Source: Trebouxia sp. TZW2008 (taxonomy: Eukaryota; Chlorophyta; Trebouxiophyceae; Trebouxiales; Trebouxiaceae). Taken from it: 19,903 bases of DNA. Position 1 is the first letter of the stretch, and the number at the start of each line of letters is the position of its first letter. The stretch spans positions 1-19,903 of the forward strand of contig BDIU01000418.1 of NCBI GenBank assembly GCA_002118135.1, given 5' to 3'. Shown piece by piece: positions 7,489-15,238 of the stretch. Below the pieces are notes generated by a model. The model was given only the letters and a program-made list of their open reading frames with translations. It searched no databases and was not told where the DNA came from. The translations under genes were made by a program, and so were the position numbers.

Positions 7489-7950
7489 CGCCTCAAGGAA
7501 TGCGCGCGGCCATTTCGCGCAGGCCTCAACGCACATGCGCCACCAGGGATGCTTACTGTGAGTGTGAGTCCTTGACGACTCTGCTTCGCCGAAGTGACCT
7601 TTACTTGTGGTGTCTGTCTGTGCATCGGCCCTGATCTTGAGCAGAGCAAAATACTGCAGCAGCAAAGCAGCTCTAAAAGCAATCTACACCGGTGAATCTG
7701 TCCGCACCGAGGTTTGCCTTGACCGTGATGGACGCTTGACGTCAAACCTGTCCACTTGAAGTCTAGACCTGCCAGTCTATGGACAAACGGCACGCAGATT
7801 ACGGTTATGGCGATCTTATGGCGATGTCAAGGCATTGGCGGCAGGTCCGCCAGTGTGCGAGAAGTCAACGGACTTTGCCAGTCCACCGACACGCAACCCC
7901 GACAGCTTCAGATTGCATCCAAACTAGCTTTCTCAGGCTTATGATCAGCA
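7150..7950. promoter_or_regulatory. CpG-dense patch at the presumed 5' end of gene A
   Basis: CpG is visibly frequent here; for example, 7191-7325 carries roughly one per eight bases. Most of the window is CpG-poor and rich in TG/CA. Such an island in a depleted background usually marks an unmethylated promoter or gene 5' end in genomes with CpG methylation; that mechanism is inferred, not shown. No clear TATA motif was picked out. Confidence 0.35.
7191..7488 (-). CDS. Possible first two exons of gene A
   Basis: Tentative. An ATG at 7488 opens a 49-base exon (MACKACLSTEIDVYRP) ending at 7440 before GTAGAG in phase 1. A 32-base exon at 7191-7222, with acceptor GCTGCTTCTGCAG and donor CGC then GTAAGG, restores phase 0 into the 7087 exon, adding DDDPELATER. 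Phases fit at each junction, but the first donor is weak and other starts cannot be excluded. The interval lies in a CpG-dense patch, as expected for a gene 5' end here. Confidence 0.25.
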
Positions 7951-8159
7951 AGCAGAACTCTACTAAACAGACTGGCAATCGCTCAGCCGAAACGACGCAG
8001 GAGATATTTACAATGCACACAGCTCACATAAACCTGTATCACCAGAACGACAGCTTGCCTTGGCAGGAGCATCTCTTGCAACGCCACCTACACAGGTTGA
8101 CAACTTGCAGCTGTGCTCTTTATGGCCGCACAGCGGCAGCTTCCTGCTCAGTATTCTAA
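7779..8159 (+). CDS. Hypothetical ORF, possibly divergent from gene A
   Basis: The frame has an ATG start, 126 residues, and ends in a stop at 8159. It begins MDKRHADYGYGDLMAMSRHW and lies in and just beyond the CpG-rich patch, on the strand opposite gene A, so it could be the start of a divergently transcribed gene. It is Arg/His/Gln/Thr-rich with no recognised domain. Its length is not improbable by chance and no splice sites support it. Confidence 0.15.
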   Translation: MDKRHADYGYGDLMAMSRHWRQVRQCARSQRTLPVHRHATPTASDCIQTSFLRLMISKQNSTKQTGNRSAETTQEIFTMHTAHINLYHQNDSLPWQEHLLQRHLHRLTTCSCALYGRTAAASCSVF

Positions 8160-8489
8160 GCCGGCAAGCATGAACAGCTGACAGGCTGCATACGCACCTC
8201 AAGTGGCATGAGGTGAGACAATGCCAGCAACTTTCCAGAGTACTGCATCTGACCGTCACTTCAGCAAGCAAATGTGTAGTCTGCAATGCATCAATTTGCA
8301 GCTAAGCAATTTGCTTACCTGACCACTTCAATGTTGTCTTCTTGATAACATGCCTGCAAAAATCGATTAGATGTTTGCCTGCCATTTTGACTATTCCAGT
8401 CTAAGCCGCAATCCTCCTCCTTCTGCAGACAACAGCTATTGTGATATGCATGTTGTACCAATGATGTTAGCATAACACGGAAATGGACC
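8160..8489. other. No gene or element recognised
   Basis: Nothing supported by coding, RNA or repeat evidence was found on either strand. Confidence 0.4.
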
Positions 8490-9072
8490 GTCAGGGTTTC
8501 ATGGCTGGCAGTTGCGTACTGTCAAGCTGCACAACTACTGTAAACTGTGGCTGCTTCATATGCTAGTTGTGACAGCCTTGCAAGTTCTCCTTCACCATAC
8601 CTAACATCTGCAATCTGCATTGCTAGAAGCAGGATGATGTTTGTTGTGATGCACAGCACAGGCCAAACACAGCTTCAGCGCTCTTTATAAGGGGACACAG
8701 AGACACAGCAGCATCAGTGCTCGTAGCTATACATCCTCCATGTGTATCTGCAATGCAGCATTCAAATTTGCATGAGCTTGAGGTGCTGGGCAGAATCATG
8801 GCTGGCAGTTGCGTATTGTCAAGCTGCGCAACCACAGTATACAGCAGCTGCCTCACATGTTCCCCTTCACTTTACCTAACATCTGTAGTTTGCTTTGCTA
8901 GAAGCGGCATGATCTTTGTTGTGGCGCACAGCACATGCCAAACGCAGCTTCAGAGCTCCTTGTTAGGCGACACAAAAACACAGCAGCATCAGTGCTTGTA
9001 GCTCTACATCCTCCACACGTGTCTGCAATGTGCAATTTGAATCCGAATGAGCTTGAGCTGCCGGGCAGAATC
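8490..9072. repeat. Two-copy tandem duplication, period about 297 bp
   Basis: The words ATGGCTGGCAGTTGCGTA and TCAAGCTGC start copy 1 at 8501 and copy 2 at 8798. They are followed in the same order by CTAACATCTG, GCTAGAAGC, AGCAGCATCAGTGCT and ATGAGCTTGAG-CTG-GGCAGAATC (ending at 8797 and about 9072). Identity is high but not perfect, with small indels. Neither copy has a convincing open frame, so it appears non-coding or long decayed. Confidence 0.75.
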
Positions 9073-9590
9073 TACACCTCAAGTGCTCCCATGTTCTTAT
9101 AATGCCATCACGCCCAAGAGCTCTGCTATCACGCCTAACGCATTTGCATACTCCCCTGATCAGGTATTGGGTGTTTGCGGGCTGTATGCGTGATGACTCT
9201 ATACAAGATATCAAGTGTTCATGACGGCCTCGCACCAGCACGGGCACCAGAGTGGTCTCATGTCTCTGGGTGACGTCTTATCATGAGCTGCAGCTGCCAT
9301 ACTACCCTTCTGCACTGTCAGATGCCGCATGCATGCTTTGACTGCGTCATGCTTGCCAGATGCTGACCTCTGAGTCATAATCATCTGATTCATGACACTG
9401 CCTTGTCACAAACATGGCTTTGGGAGTGTGCAACTCTGCTCAAGTGACATGCTGAAGTGAGACTGTGCATACCTGCTGATCGCTCCATCAGATAAGATCC
9501 AACACTTTTGGTGTGTCTACAAGCAGCCTTCAAATTCTCGGAATAGTATTCAAGCTCTGCTGTGCAAGCATCTCAGCACGCTTCACTCTA
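9073..9590. other. No gene or element recognised
   Basis: Short frames occur on the minus strand (up to about 94 codons) but have no recognisable domain or supporting splice sites. Nothing else was identified. Confidence 0.4.
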
Positions 9591-9597
9591 TGATCCA

Positions 9598-9665
9598 TGA
9601 AATTGATATTGCATCAGATGTAGCAATTTCATGGAATTGCTACATCTGATGCAATATCAATTTCA
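9598..9665. repeat. Perfect 31-bp inverted repeat with 6-base loop
   Basis: The left arm at 9598-9628 and right arm at 9635-9665 are exact reverse complements, separated by TCATGG. A transcript of either strand would fold into a 68-base hairpin with no mismatch. The base pair outside the arms does not match, so the limits are sharp. It could be a small-RNA precursor, a foldback left by template switching, or the remains of a MITE. No target duplication was noticed. Confidence 0.9.
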
Positions 9666-9707
9666 CACCGGAGTTGGCTGCACAAATGCAGCTTAGAAAT
9701 CAAAGCT

Positions 9708-9941
9708 TCATTTGCATCTTGCATCAGCGAAAGTAGACTGCTCAAGCTGAAATGGCCTCTCATCCTTTACATAGCATTGACAATCAGCACTTGACTCAGT
9801 AGATGTTGCTCTGACTAGTTTTTGCAGCATCTCAGCTAAGCTTTCAGCCTCTGACACATGGCTAGCGATTGGAGGCTCATTCTCACCACAACCATGTTCA
9901 ACTGAATGACTGAACAGCATGCATGTTGTCATCAACAACAT
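9708..9941 (-). CDS. Possible terminal exon, unrecognised
   Basis: An open minus-strand frame ends with TGA at 9708. A plausible acceptor (CAGTCATTCAG) lies near 9903. The downstream peptide has mixed, charged composition (NEPPIASHVSEAESLAEMLQ, VKDERPFQLEQSTFADARCK), unlike the Ser/Cys/His-rich noise nearby. No upstream exon was found. A small 11-bp hairpin with a 5-base loop (9919-9945) overlaps its 5' part. Confidence is low. Confidence 0.25.
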   Translation of the reverse strand: MLLMTTCMLFSHSVEHGCGENEPPIASHVSEAESLAEMLQKLVRATSTESSADCQCYVKDERPFQLEQSTFADARCK

Positions 9942-10002
9942 GCATCAGAGGATATTGGAACATCAACACTGCGACTGGAGAGTGCAGACTTATAGACAGT
10001 AG

Positions 10003-10245
10003 CCTGACGGCACTGGGTCAGTCTTGTCGTTGGTCAACCGATGCTCAATTTTGTTAGGCCCCACATTCCCTGTGCAGGCGCTGCTGAGATAATGGAGGCC
10101 GCCAAGGCAAACAATCTGACAGTACTTGGTTAGTCTTTTCGCTGTTAATCCAATGCTCAGATTTGTTAGGCCACACAGTTCATTGCAGGCTCCACTGAGA
10201 TGCTGGAAGCTGTGGAGGAAGGCAACCTGACAAGCCTGTGCCAAC
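10003..10245 (+). repeat. Tandem repeat, period about 111 bp, carrying an ankyrin-cap-like exon
   Basis: The CCTGAC/TCTGAC word that opens each unit occurs at 10003, 10115 and 10226. Units contain a TTTTGTTAGGCC-type intron piece, a TGCAG acceptor and an exon start. Conceptual peptides AAEIMEAAKANNLTVL (unit 1 into 2) and STEMLEAVEEGNLTSLCQL (unit 2 into 3) resemble the N-terminal cap of ankyrin arrays (AAxxGNLxxL). The first copy is stopped by an in-frame TAG, so at least that copy is dead. Confidence 0.6.
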
Positions 10246-10440
10246 TCAGCAGCGCAAGCAGCGCAGACCCCAATGGCAGCACACCACGAGGGCAGGCCTC
10301 AGGGCTGCAGCAGCTACAGGCCTCCCTAGCTCCCTTCAGGCAGGGCCGACGCTGCAATTGCCCTCTTCACCCTTGACTGTGGACATGGGCTGTAGATTCA
10401 TGCTGATGAGCACCCATGCGGCACAGGTGACATTTACTAG
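10189..10440 (+). pseudogene. Exon-like fragment with ankyrin-cap-like start, frame-broken
   Basis: The acceptor TTCATTGCAG precedes 10189. Reading from there gives STEMLEAVEEGNLTSLCQL and then an Ala/Ser/Gln-rich segment, ending at a TGA near 10377. A second frame (GLRAAAATGLPSSLQAGPTL, then VDMGCRFMLMSTHAAQ) stays open to a donor-like CAG then GTGACA near 10440. The change of best frame in the middle suggests a frameshift. It is probably a decayed exon related to the alpha-solenoid material of gene C. The ankyrin call is weak. Confidence 0.3.
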
Positions 10441-10646
10441 CAGGCAGAAGCGCGATGCTAGTATACATGTTGCGCTTCAACACGAGATGTCACACTTTTG
10501 CATATCCAGCTTTGGGCCTTATGTAGAGCAACTTCTGCAGGTTTTTTGCTAGTATTTGTAAAGTTGGGCACTTTCACGCAAACGACACATAGTACAAAAC
10601 ATTGTCCGAGGCAAAGGAAGACGTGGTCATGTCTTTGGCGTGTGAA

Positions 10647-10913
10647 AGACTGCTTGGGAAGTTGCATTTTGACTGCATGCTGTTGCAGACATGAGGCAGT
10701 TAGCTGCATGGCAACAAGGCACAGCAGCATGTTGCAGCACCCCGCTACCTGTATGTCAGGCACTTCAGGCACATGACAGACATCTTCAGGCGTCGTACTT
10801 TGGCTGCAGGCTGTCGCCAACATGAGGCAGTCAGCCGCTTGGCAACAGGGCAGAGCAGCAGCAGCATATTGCAGCACCCTGCTGCCCATTTGCTAGGCCC
10901 TCCAAGATCCTTG
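10647..10913. repeat. Two-copy tandem duplication, period 131 bp
   Basis: The ACATGAGGCAGT word lies at 10689 and 10820. It is followed in both copies by a TGGCAACA-GGCA-AGCAGCA stretch, a TTGCAG acceptor-like site, and CACCC-GCT-CC. Each unit therefore carries an intron end plus an exon beginning HPA. The second copy runs into the exon that leads to the 10960 repeat. Confidence 0.65.
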
Positions 10914-10959
10914 CAAGCAGCCGTCAAGCGGTGCTGCCAAGCCCACAGCTGGCACCTTT

Positions 10960-11470
10960 GGCTGCCGATGCTATGCCAATGACCCTGGAGTTGGCAGCCT
11001 GTTTGCAGCCTCTGCAAGGTAGTGCCGTTGCCCAGAAATACATGCTGCCTTCTCAGTGTACTCCCGGTAACTCTGAAAGCAAGCTACTTTGACTTTAAAC
11101 AGACCTGCTTGGCTGCTGATGCTGGGCTGATGACCTCGAATTGGCTGCCTGTCCGCAGCCTCTGCAAGGTAGCGCTGTTGCCCAGATCTCAATGTACTCT
11201 TCTCAATGTACTTCCTTTTGTATTGAAAGGAATCTACTGTGACTTCCATAGACTTGCTTGGCTGCTGATGCTATGCTGCTGAGTCTGGAGTTGACCGCCT
11301 GCCTGCAGCCTCTGCATAAGAGTCATGTCGATCGATGTTTGATGCTAATCAGAAGTCAGTGCACTCTACTCAGAAGTCAGAGCAGAGTTACTGTGATGCT
11401 GTGCTAATGACCTTGGAGTTGGAAGCGTGTCTGCAGCCTCTGCAAGGTATTGCTGTTGGCTAATATGCAA
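10960..11470 (+). repeat. Four tandem copies of an exon plus flanking intron
   Basis: Copies start at 10960, 11111, 11260 and about 11388 (spacings 151, 149 and 128). Each has an exon ending CAGCCTCTGCA(A/T)(A/G), followed by GTAGTGC, GTAGCGC, a lost donor (copy 3) or GTATTGC. Exons encode ADAMPMTLELAACLQPLQ, ADAMLLSLELTACLQPLH and VLMTLELEACLQPLQ; copy 2 has lost a base and is out of frame. A 20-residue hydrophobic helix repeated exon by exon fits a growing helical-repeat protein, but decay in copies 2 and 3 argues that most are no longer used. Confidence 0.7.
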
Positions 11471-11717
11471 TGATCTCAATTCAAAATTTGATGCTATATA
11501 CTTTGGGAACAGTCCTCCCGATCTTGTTCTCAGAAGAACTTGATGTCATTGACTCAGAACTGAAGGCATTTCTGTCAGGAGTCAATACTCTGTCTTGAGG
11601 ACCACATGTAATCTACGCAAAACCCAGTAGTATCTGCTGAAAGTTTGATGCTGTCTATTTGACGCTATGCAATCCAGCGCTCTCTATTCAAAACTTGCCC
11701 TCGCCTAGAACTCAAGT
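11471..11717. other. No gene recognised
   Basis: The word TTTGATGCT recurs (11335, 11488, 11645), but no coding or RNA feature is supported. Confidence 0.35.
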
Positions 11718-11942
11718 TTGCAGTGCTTGGCTATGGGTTTGTATCCACAAACAGAGGATTGTTGCGTCACAGGTGCTGAAAGCATGGTACCTGTTCACAA
11801 CATGCACCATGTGGATGCTCAATGTCACATGTTTGAGCTGTTCATGCTGCTCACATGTAATGCTGCCATGGGCTTACTGAAGGAGCTGCTTATGCTGCCA
11901 GTATCAACCTGCTTTGCCGCAGCGCTGCTGCTTGCAAGTTGA
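11718..11942 (+). pseudogene. Helical exon-like ORF inside a palindrome
   Basis: A 74-codon frame ends QCHMFELFMLLTCNAAMGLL then KELLMLPVSTCFAAALLLAS and stop. The second part is strongly helical and hydrophobic. Related DNA recurs at 15905-15981 (plus; NLQAAAL ending) and, inverted, at 11918-11990, encoding VSFLRRLLYPAVLNLQAAAL on the minus strand. The three copies suggest an exon module that has been copied repeatedly. No family is assigned. Confidence 0.3.
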
Positions 11943-11990
11943 GGACGGCAGGGTAGAGCAGTCTCCTCAAGAAGCTCACAACAGCATTAC
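11857..11990. repeat. 134-bp imperfect palindrome
   Basis: The sequence from 11857 (GTAATGCTG...) matches the reverse complement read from 11990 (also GTAATGCTG...). The symmetry centre falls inside the perfect palindrome GCAGCGCTGC at 11919-11928. The arms are related but diverged, and both encode a LLxxLLxxPxV type helix. This is an inverted duplication with no spacer. Confidence 0.7.
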
Positions 11991-12160
11991 GTATAACAAA
12001 GCAGTACGCTTAGGGACATTTAGTCATGTCAGAGCAGTGAGGCACTGTATTACATAGTCAACACGCAGAACGTAAGTAAGCAAGACCAAAGTATAAGAGA
12101 GTGTGGATGGCGAGATGCATTGCAAATGACGGAATTTGCAGTTCTTTGAACAGAATTGGC

Positions 12161-12436
12161 ACTGGCAAAGGCAATGGTGCCAATGCCAATTCTGCTGCTC
12201 CCCAAAAGCAGAAGTCCTCATTTTGGTTTGACGTCCAGAAGGAGTGGTTGGCAGCAAACAGCATGTGCTACCATTGCTGCAAGAAGGTGCACTTGTGATG
12301 CAGGGTGACCTTTCTTGCAGCAATGGTAGCACATGCTGTTTGCTGCCAACCACTCCTTCTTGATGTCAAACCAAAACGAGGGCTTCTGCTTGTGGGCAGC
12401 AGCAGAATTGGCATTGGCACCATTGCCCTTTCCAGT
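12161..12436. repeat. Inverted repeat, two 132-bp arms with 12-base spacer, from a gag zinc-knuckle segment
   Basis: Arms at about 12161-12292 and 12305-12436 are reverse complements with roughly nine matches in ten by eye. Landmarks in each arm, in mirrored order: GCAATGGTGCCAATGCCAAT, TTTTGGTTTGAC, GGAGTGGTTGGCAGCAAACA and CATTGCTGCAAGAA. The whole could fold into a very long hairpin. Both arms encode the same peptide region, so the structure arose by inverted duplication of a coding piece. Confidence 0.85.
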
Positions 12437-12520
12437 GGTTGATTTTTTGCTTCTTCTGCTTGGGCTGCTGCTTTTGCTTCTATTTGCAGCCATAGCTGCC
12501 AGAGCTCGAGTGTAGTACAT
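12218..12520 (-). mobile_element. Relic of a retrotransposon gag with CCHC zinc knuckle
   Basis: The minus-strand frame encodes a Ser/Lys/Arg-rich stretch (NRSKSSSPSRRSKKSTTGKG), then FWFDIKKEWLAANSMCYHCC and KKGHPASQ. A basic, Ser-rich linker followed by a Cys-x2-Cys-x4-His knuckle is typical of gag/nucleocapsid regions of LTR retrotransposons. The fourth ligand Cys is displaced by a frame change (a KCTF sequence lies in the next frame), so the knuckle is broken. No protease, integrase, reverse transcriptase or LTR was seen nearby. A cellular zinc-knuckle protein is the alternative. Confidence 0.5.
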
Positions 12521-12732
12521 GCAAGATGCAACAATTTCAGAGCATCATTCATTGATGGAGAGGGTGGTCATTTGCCGCATCAAAGCGATGTTGCTGGCCT
12601 GCTTCTGGTTGCAGGCTATGGTGCACGTGCAGAATTGCCTGGAAGCAGCTGACTGCATTTGTATGCACCTACATGGGTCATGCAACCTCACTACAAAGCA
12701 TACAATTGCTATTCACGATGATGGATATGCAG

Positions 12733-14685
12733 GCTGTGGACATCAGCAGCAACTACCAGGGCAGAGGGCTTAAGGCAGCTTCAGAGCGCGCTTGGGCTTG
12801 CCCGTCAAGCTGGTCAGCAGCTGCTGCACGGATGTTCCAGCCAGCTGCGGCCTCAGATGGCCACATCCCTCATGCTGGCTGCCCTGCCTGTCATCCAAGC
12901 TGTCCTACCAGGTAAGTGATGCATTGACATCCCAAGGTCTGCCAACAACAGGCCACTGTCAGAATGGGCTAGAGTTGCTATTCTTGATGCACAGCAGCTT
13001 CAGAGCGCGCTTGCGCTTACATGTCAGCAACGGCTGCAAGGCTGTAGCAGCCAACTGCAGCCTCACATGGTCACTACCTAATGCTGACTGCAGTGCCTAT
13101 CATCCAAGCTGTGCCATCAGGTAAAGCTGCCGTGCATTGAAGCCCCAAGTCTTTCTGGCAACAAGCCACTTTCCCAGGATGCTAGAGTTTCTGCCATTGA
13201 TGCACAGCAAGAAGATGCATCAAAATACATGTCTGTGCATTGTCGCTTGTGCAATAGCAACCTTGTTACGGCCAACGTGCATCATGCATCATCTGATTGT
13301 TAAGATGTGACATTCGCTGTGCATCAACAATGTGTTGCAGTGCGAATGCCGTTCAAACTGACACGCAAGGCATGGCAACAATCTACAATTACTTGACCCA
13401 TCAAGTATGGTGGGGTGAGGCATCGTCTTGTGGCAAAGTACTCAATTGTGGCAATGCAGGCTGACGTGAAGCAGCCTGCAACTTCTTTGCAGTAACTTGT
13501 CTGATCTGTGAATGTGCAGGTTGGAGCTTGTCACACATCGACAGCAGTGCGCTGACAGCGCTGTCAGACAGCCAAACTTCCCAGCATCCATCAGATGGCC
13601 AACACCATCAGCAACCTTCGCCAGAACAGCCCTCTGAGCCTCCATCAGATGTTCTGGTGGCAGTCGCTGTCACACTGTCCCACATGCTAGATACACATCT
13701 GCAGTCAACCTCACAGCATCAGCCAGGTCAGCAGCAGCAGCAGCAGCTGCCAGGCCATCCAAAATCTTCGGCTGAGCAGCTACACACCGTCCTGTCCCTC
13801 ATTGTCTTCATTGGCGCCCTGTCCAGCTCAGCTGCTAATGGCAAATCTCAAGTCCCTTCACAAGATCGACCAGAGGCTGAAACTGCTGCATCCACTCAGC
13901 AGGCTGAGGCAGAAAGTGAAGTTGATGTCCAATCACAAAAGCAGCCACAACTTGACACTGCTGCTTCTACACAGCAAGCTGATGCAGATGGTGAGACCAA
14001 TGACCCGGGGCAAGCAGCTCAAGGGCAGTCTCAGGCTGTAGCTGATGAGTCAGATGGAGTCAGTGCACAGGCTGTCAGCAATGAACAGCAGAGTACAGAC
14101 AGTGCACAAGAAGCTGCTGACACATCGCAGCCTGATTCTTCTGCGGAGTCACCTCAACAGGCGTGTCAAGCGGTGTGCTTGCAGGTAATCACGTCTTCTG
14201 GCGTGTTCTGCATGCTGCTTGTAAAGAGTTTTGATTTTAAGTGCTGCAGCACAAGCGTCATGTGGACCAGCTGTTGCACTTTGTGAGAGATATTGACAAG
14301 CGCAGCATACTGCAACGCATCTGCTGCACCTCTGTGTAACACTGAAGTGAAGTGAGCAATTGGCAAGGGCTAGAACTGTCACATCTTTGTGCTACCTGTA
14401 TTTCACAGTATGCTGCCAATGCTTGACTCCTCTTGTATCTGGTTGTTATATCTGACCTACCTTTGCTGCATTCAAGCAGTGCTGCAGCAGGCTGCGACTG
14501 TTGATGACCCCACTTTACAATTGCAACTCCTGCGGGCTGTTCACCTGGACAAAGCGCAGCAGGAGGCAGCCGCCTCGCCCTTGCTGTGGTCACAAGCTTG
14601 CATTGCTGCTGTGTTACTGGGCACTGTGACCTGCCTACATCACCTGCTAGCTGGCAGCACGAGCCTTTCACAACTGATACTCCAG
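12733..14685 (+). CDS. Gene C: helix-rich, Gln-rich protein, possibly decaying
   Basis: Four plus-strand exons join in consistent phase: 12733-12911, 13521-14185, 14250-14335 and 14409-14685. The first encodes LWTSAATTRAEGLRQLQSAL and GLARQAGQQLL helices, then MATSLMLAALPVIQAVLP. The second is a long Gln/Ser/Ala-rich exon with two hydrophobic helices (VLVAVAVTLSHML, LHTVLSLIVFIGAL). The third and fourth give HVDQLLHFVRDIDKRSILQR and TVDDPTLQLQLLRAVHLDKA. Helix pairs and leucine spacing suggest an alpha-solenoid (HEAT/ARM-like) scaffold, but I cannot name a family. Upstream exons and the true 3' end are unclear, and many of its exons have degenerate tandem or inverted copies, so part of it may be pseudogenic. 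Confidence 0.4.
12763..13215 (+). repeat. Tandem copies of the first gene C exon with intron, period about 213-219 bp
   Basis: CAGCTTCAGAGCGCGCTTG occurs at 12776 and 12995, and the two copies stay alignable through CATCCAAGCTGT to a GGTAAG/GGTAAA donor. Part of a third unit (GCTAGAGTT then GATGCACAGCA) begins near 13181. In copy 2 the frame QLQSALALTCQQRLQGCSSQ breaks at a TAA soon after, so it is a dead duplicate lying in the intron of gene C. Confidence 0.7.
13521..14185 (+). CDS. Gene C exon, Gln/Ser/Ala-rich
   Basis: The acceptor is GTGAATGTGCAG and the donor is TTGCAG then GTAATC. Entered in phase 1 from the 12911 donor, it reads G then WSLSHIDSSALTALSDSQ and stays open for about 220 codons. 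It has a short (CAG)n tract near 13732-13746 (poly-Gln). Two hydrophobic helices and two similar ETAASTQQAEAES and DTAASTQQADADG motifs hint at internal duplication. The part around PSEPPSDVLV recurs on the minus strand near 15355. The middle is probably disordered. Confidence 0.5.
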
Positions 14686-15060
14686 GTGATTGTCAAACCT
14701 ATTCCACAATGGCATTTCTCACAGAATCAGATTGTGTTGAGCTAGCTTTGGAACCTGATCATTGCAAGTGGTCACAAGCTTGCATTGCTGCTGTGTTACC
14801 AGGCACCTTGTGTCCTGCCTACATTGCCCGCCAGCCGGCAGCACAGGCCTTTCACAACTCACCTTCCAGGTGATTGTCAAACCTATTCCACAATGGCATT
14901 TCTCACAGAATCAGACTGTGTTGAGGTAGCTGTGGAAACTGATCAATGCAAGTGGTCACAAGCTTGCATTGTTGCTGTGTTACCAGGCACCTTGGCCTCC
15001 ATTGCCCGCTAGCCGGCAGCACAGGCCTCTTCAAACTCAAACTGAAGGCCATTGTCAGAA
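14587..15060 (+). repeat. Tandem duplication (2.6 copies) of a gene C exon plus intron, period 182-184 bp
   Basis: TGGTCACAAGCTTGCATTG starts the units at 14587, 14769 and 14953. Each unit has an exon half ending CCAG, then an intron half starting GTGATTGTCAAACC. The intron half is nearly identical between units 1 and 2 (differences such as CAGATTG and CAGACTG). Unit 1 is in frame (WSQACIAAVLLGTVTCLHHL). Later units carry indels and stops, so they are probably non-functional copies. Confidence 0.85.
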
Positions 15061-15238
15061 TTGACAGTACTGCATTGATGCAACTGCTGGGAGTGCCGTG
15101 TGATCTGTCTGTGTTGTGAGCTGATGATCTTAGCGTCATGTATCTGGCATGTACATTGCAGACCTTTTGGGCTACGTAGGCTCCCAGGGTAGCCTGCGAA
15201 ACACAGTCGCATGGACAGACCCTGCCCGCTTAGAAGTT

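Noticed and set aside
10458..11249. Cys/Met/Leu-rich minus-strand frames over 10,458-11,249
   Set aside because: They lie opposite tandem repeats whose plus-strand splice sites are consistent; no domain or start context supports them.
13442..14671. Minus-strand frames antisense to gene C exons
   Set aside because: Composition follows from the opposite strand's Gln/Ala-rich exons, and plus-strand exons have coherent splice sites and phases.
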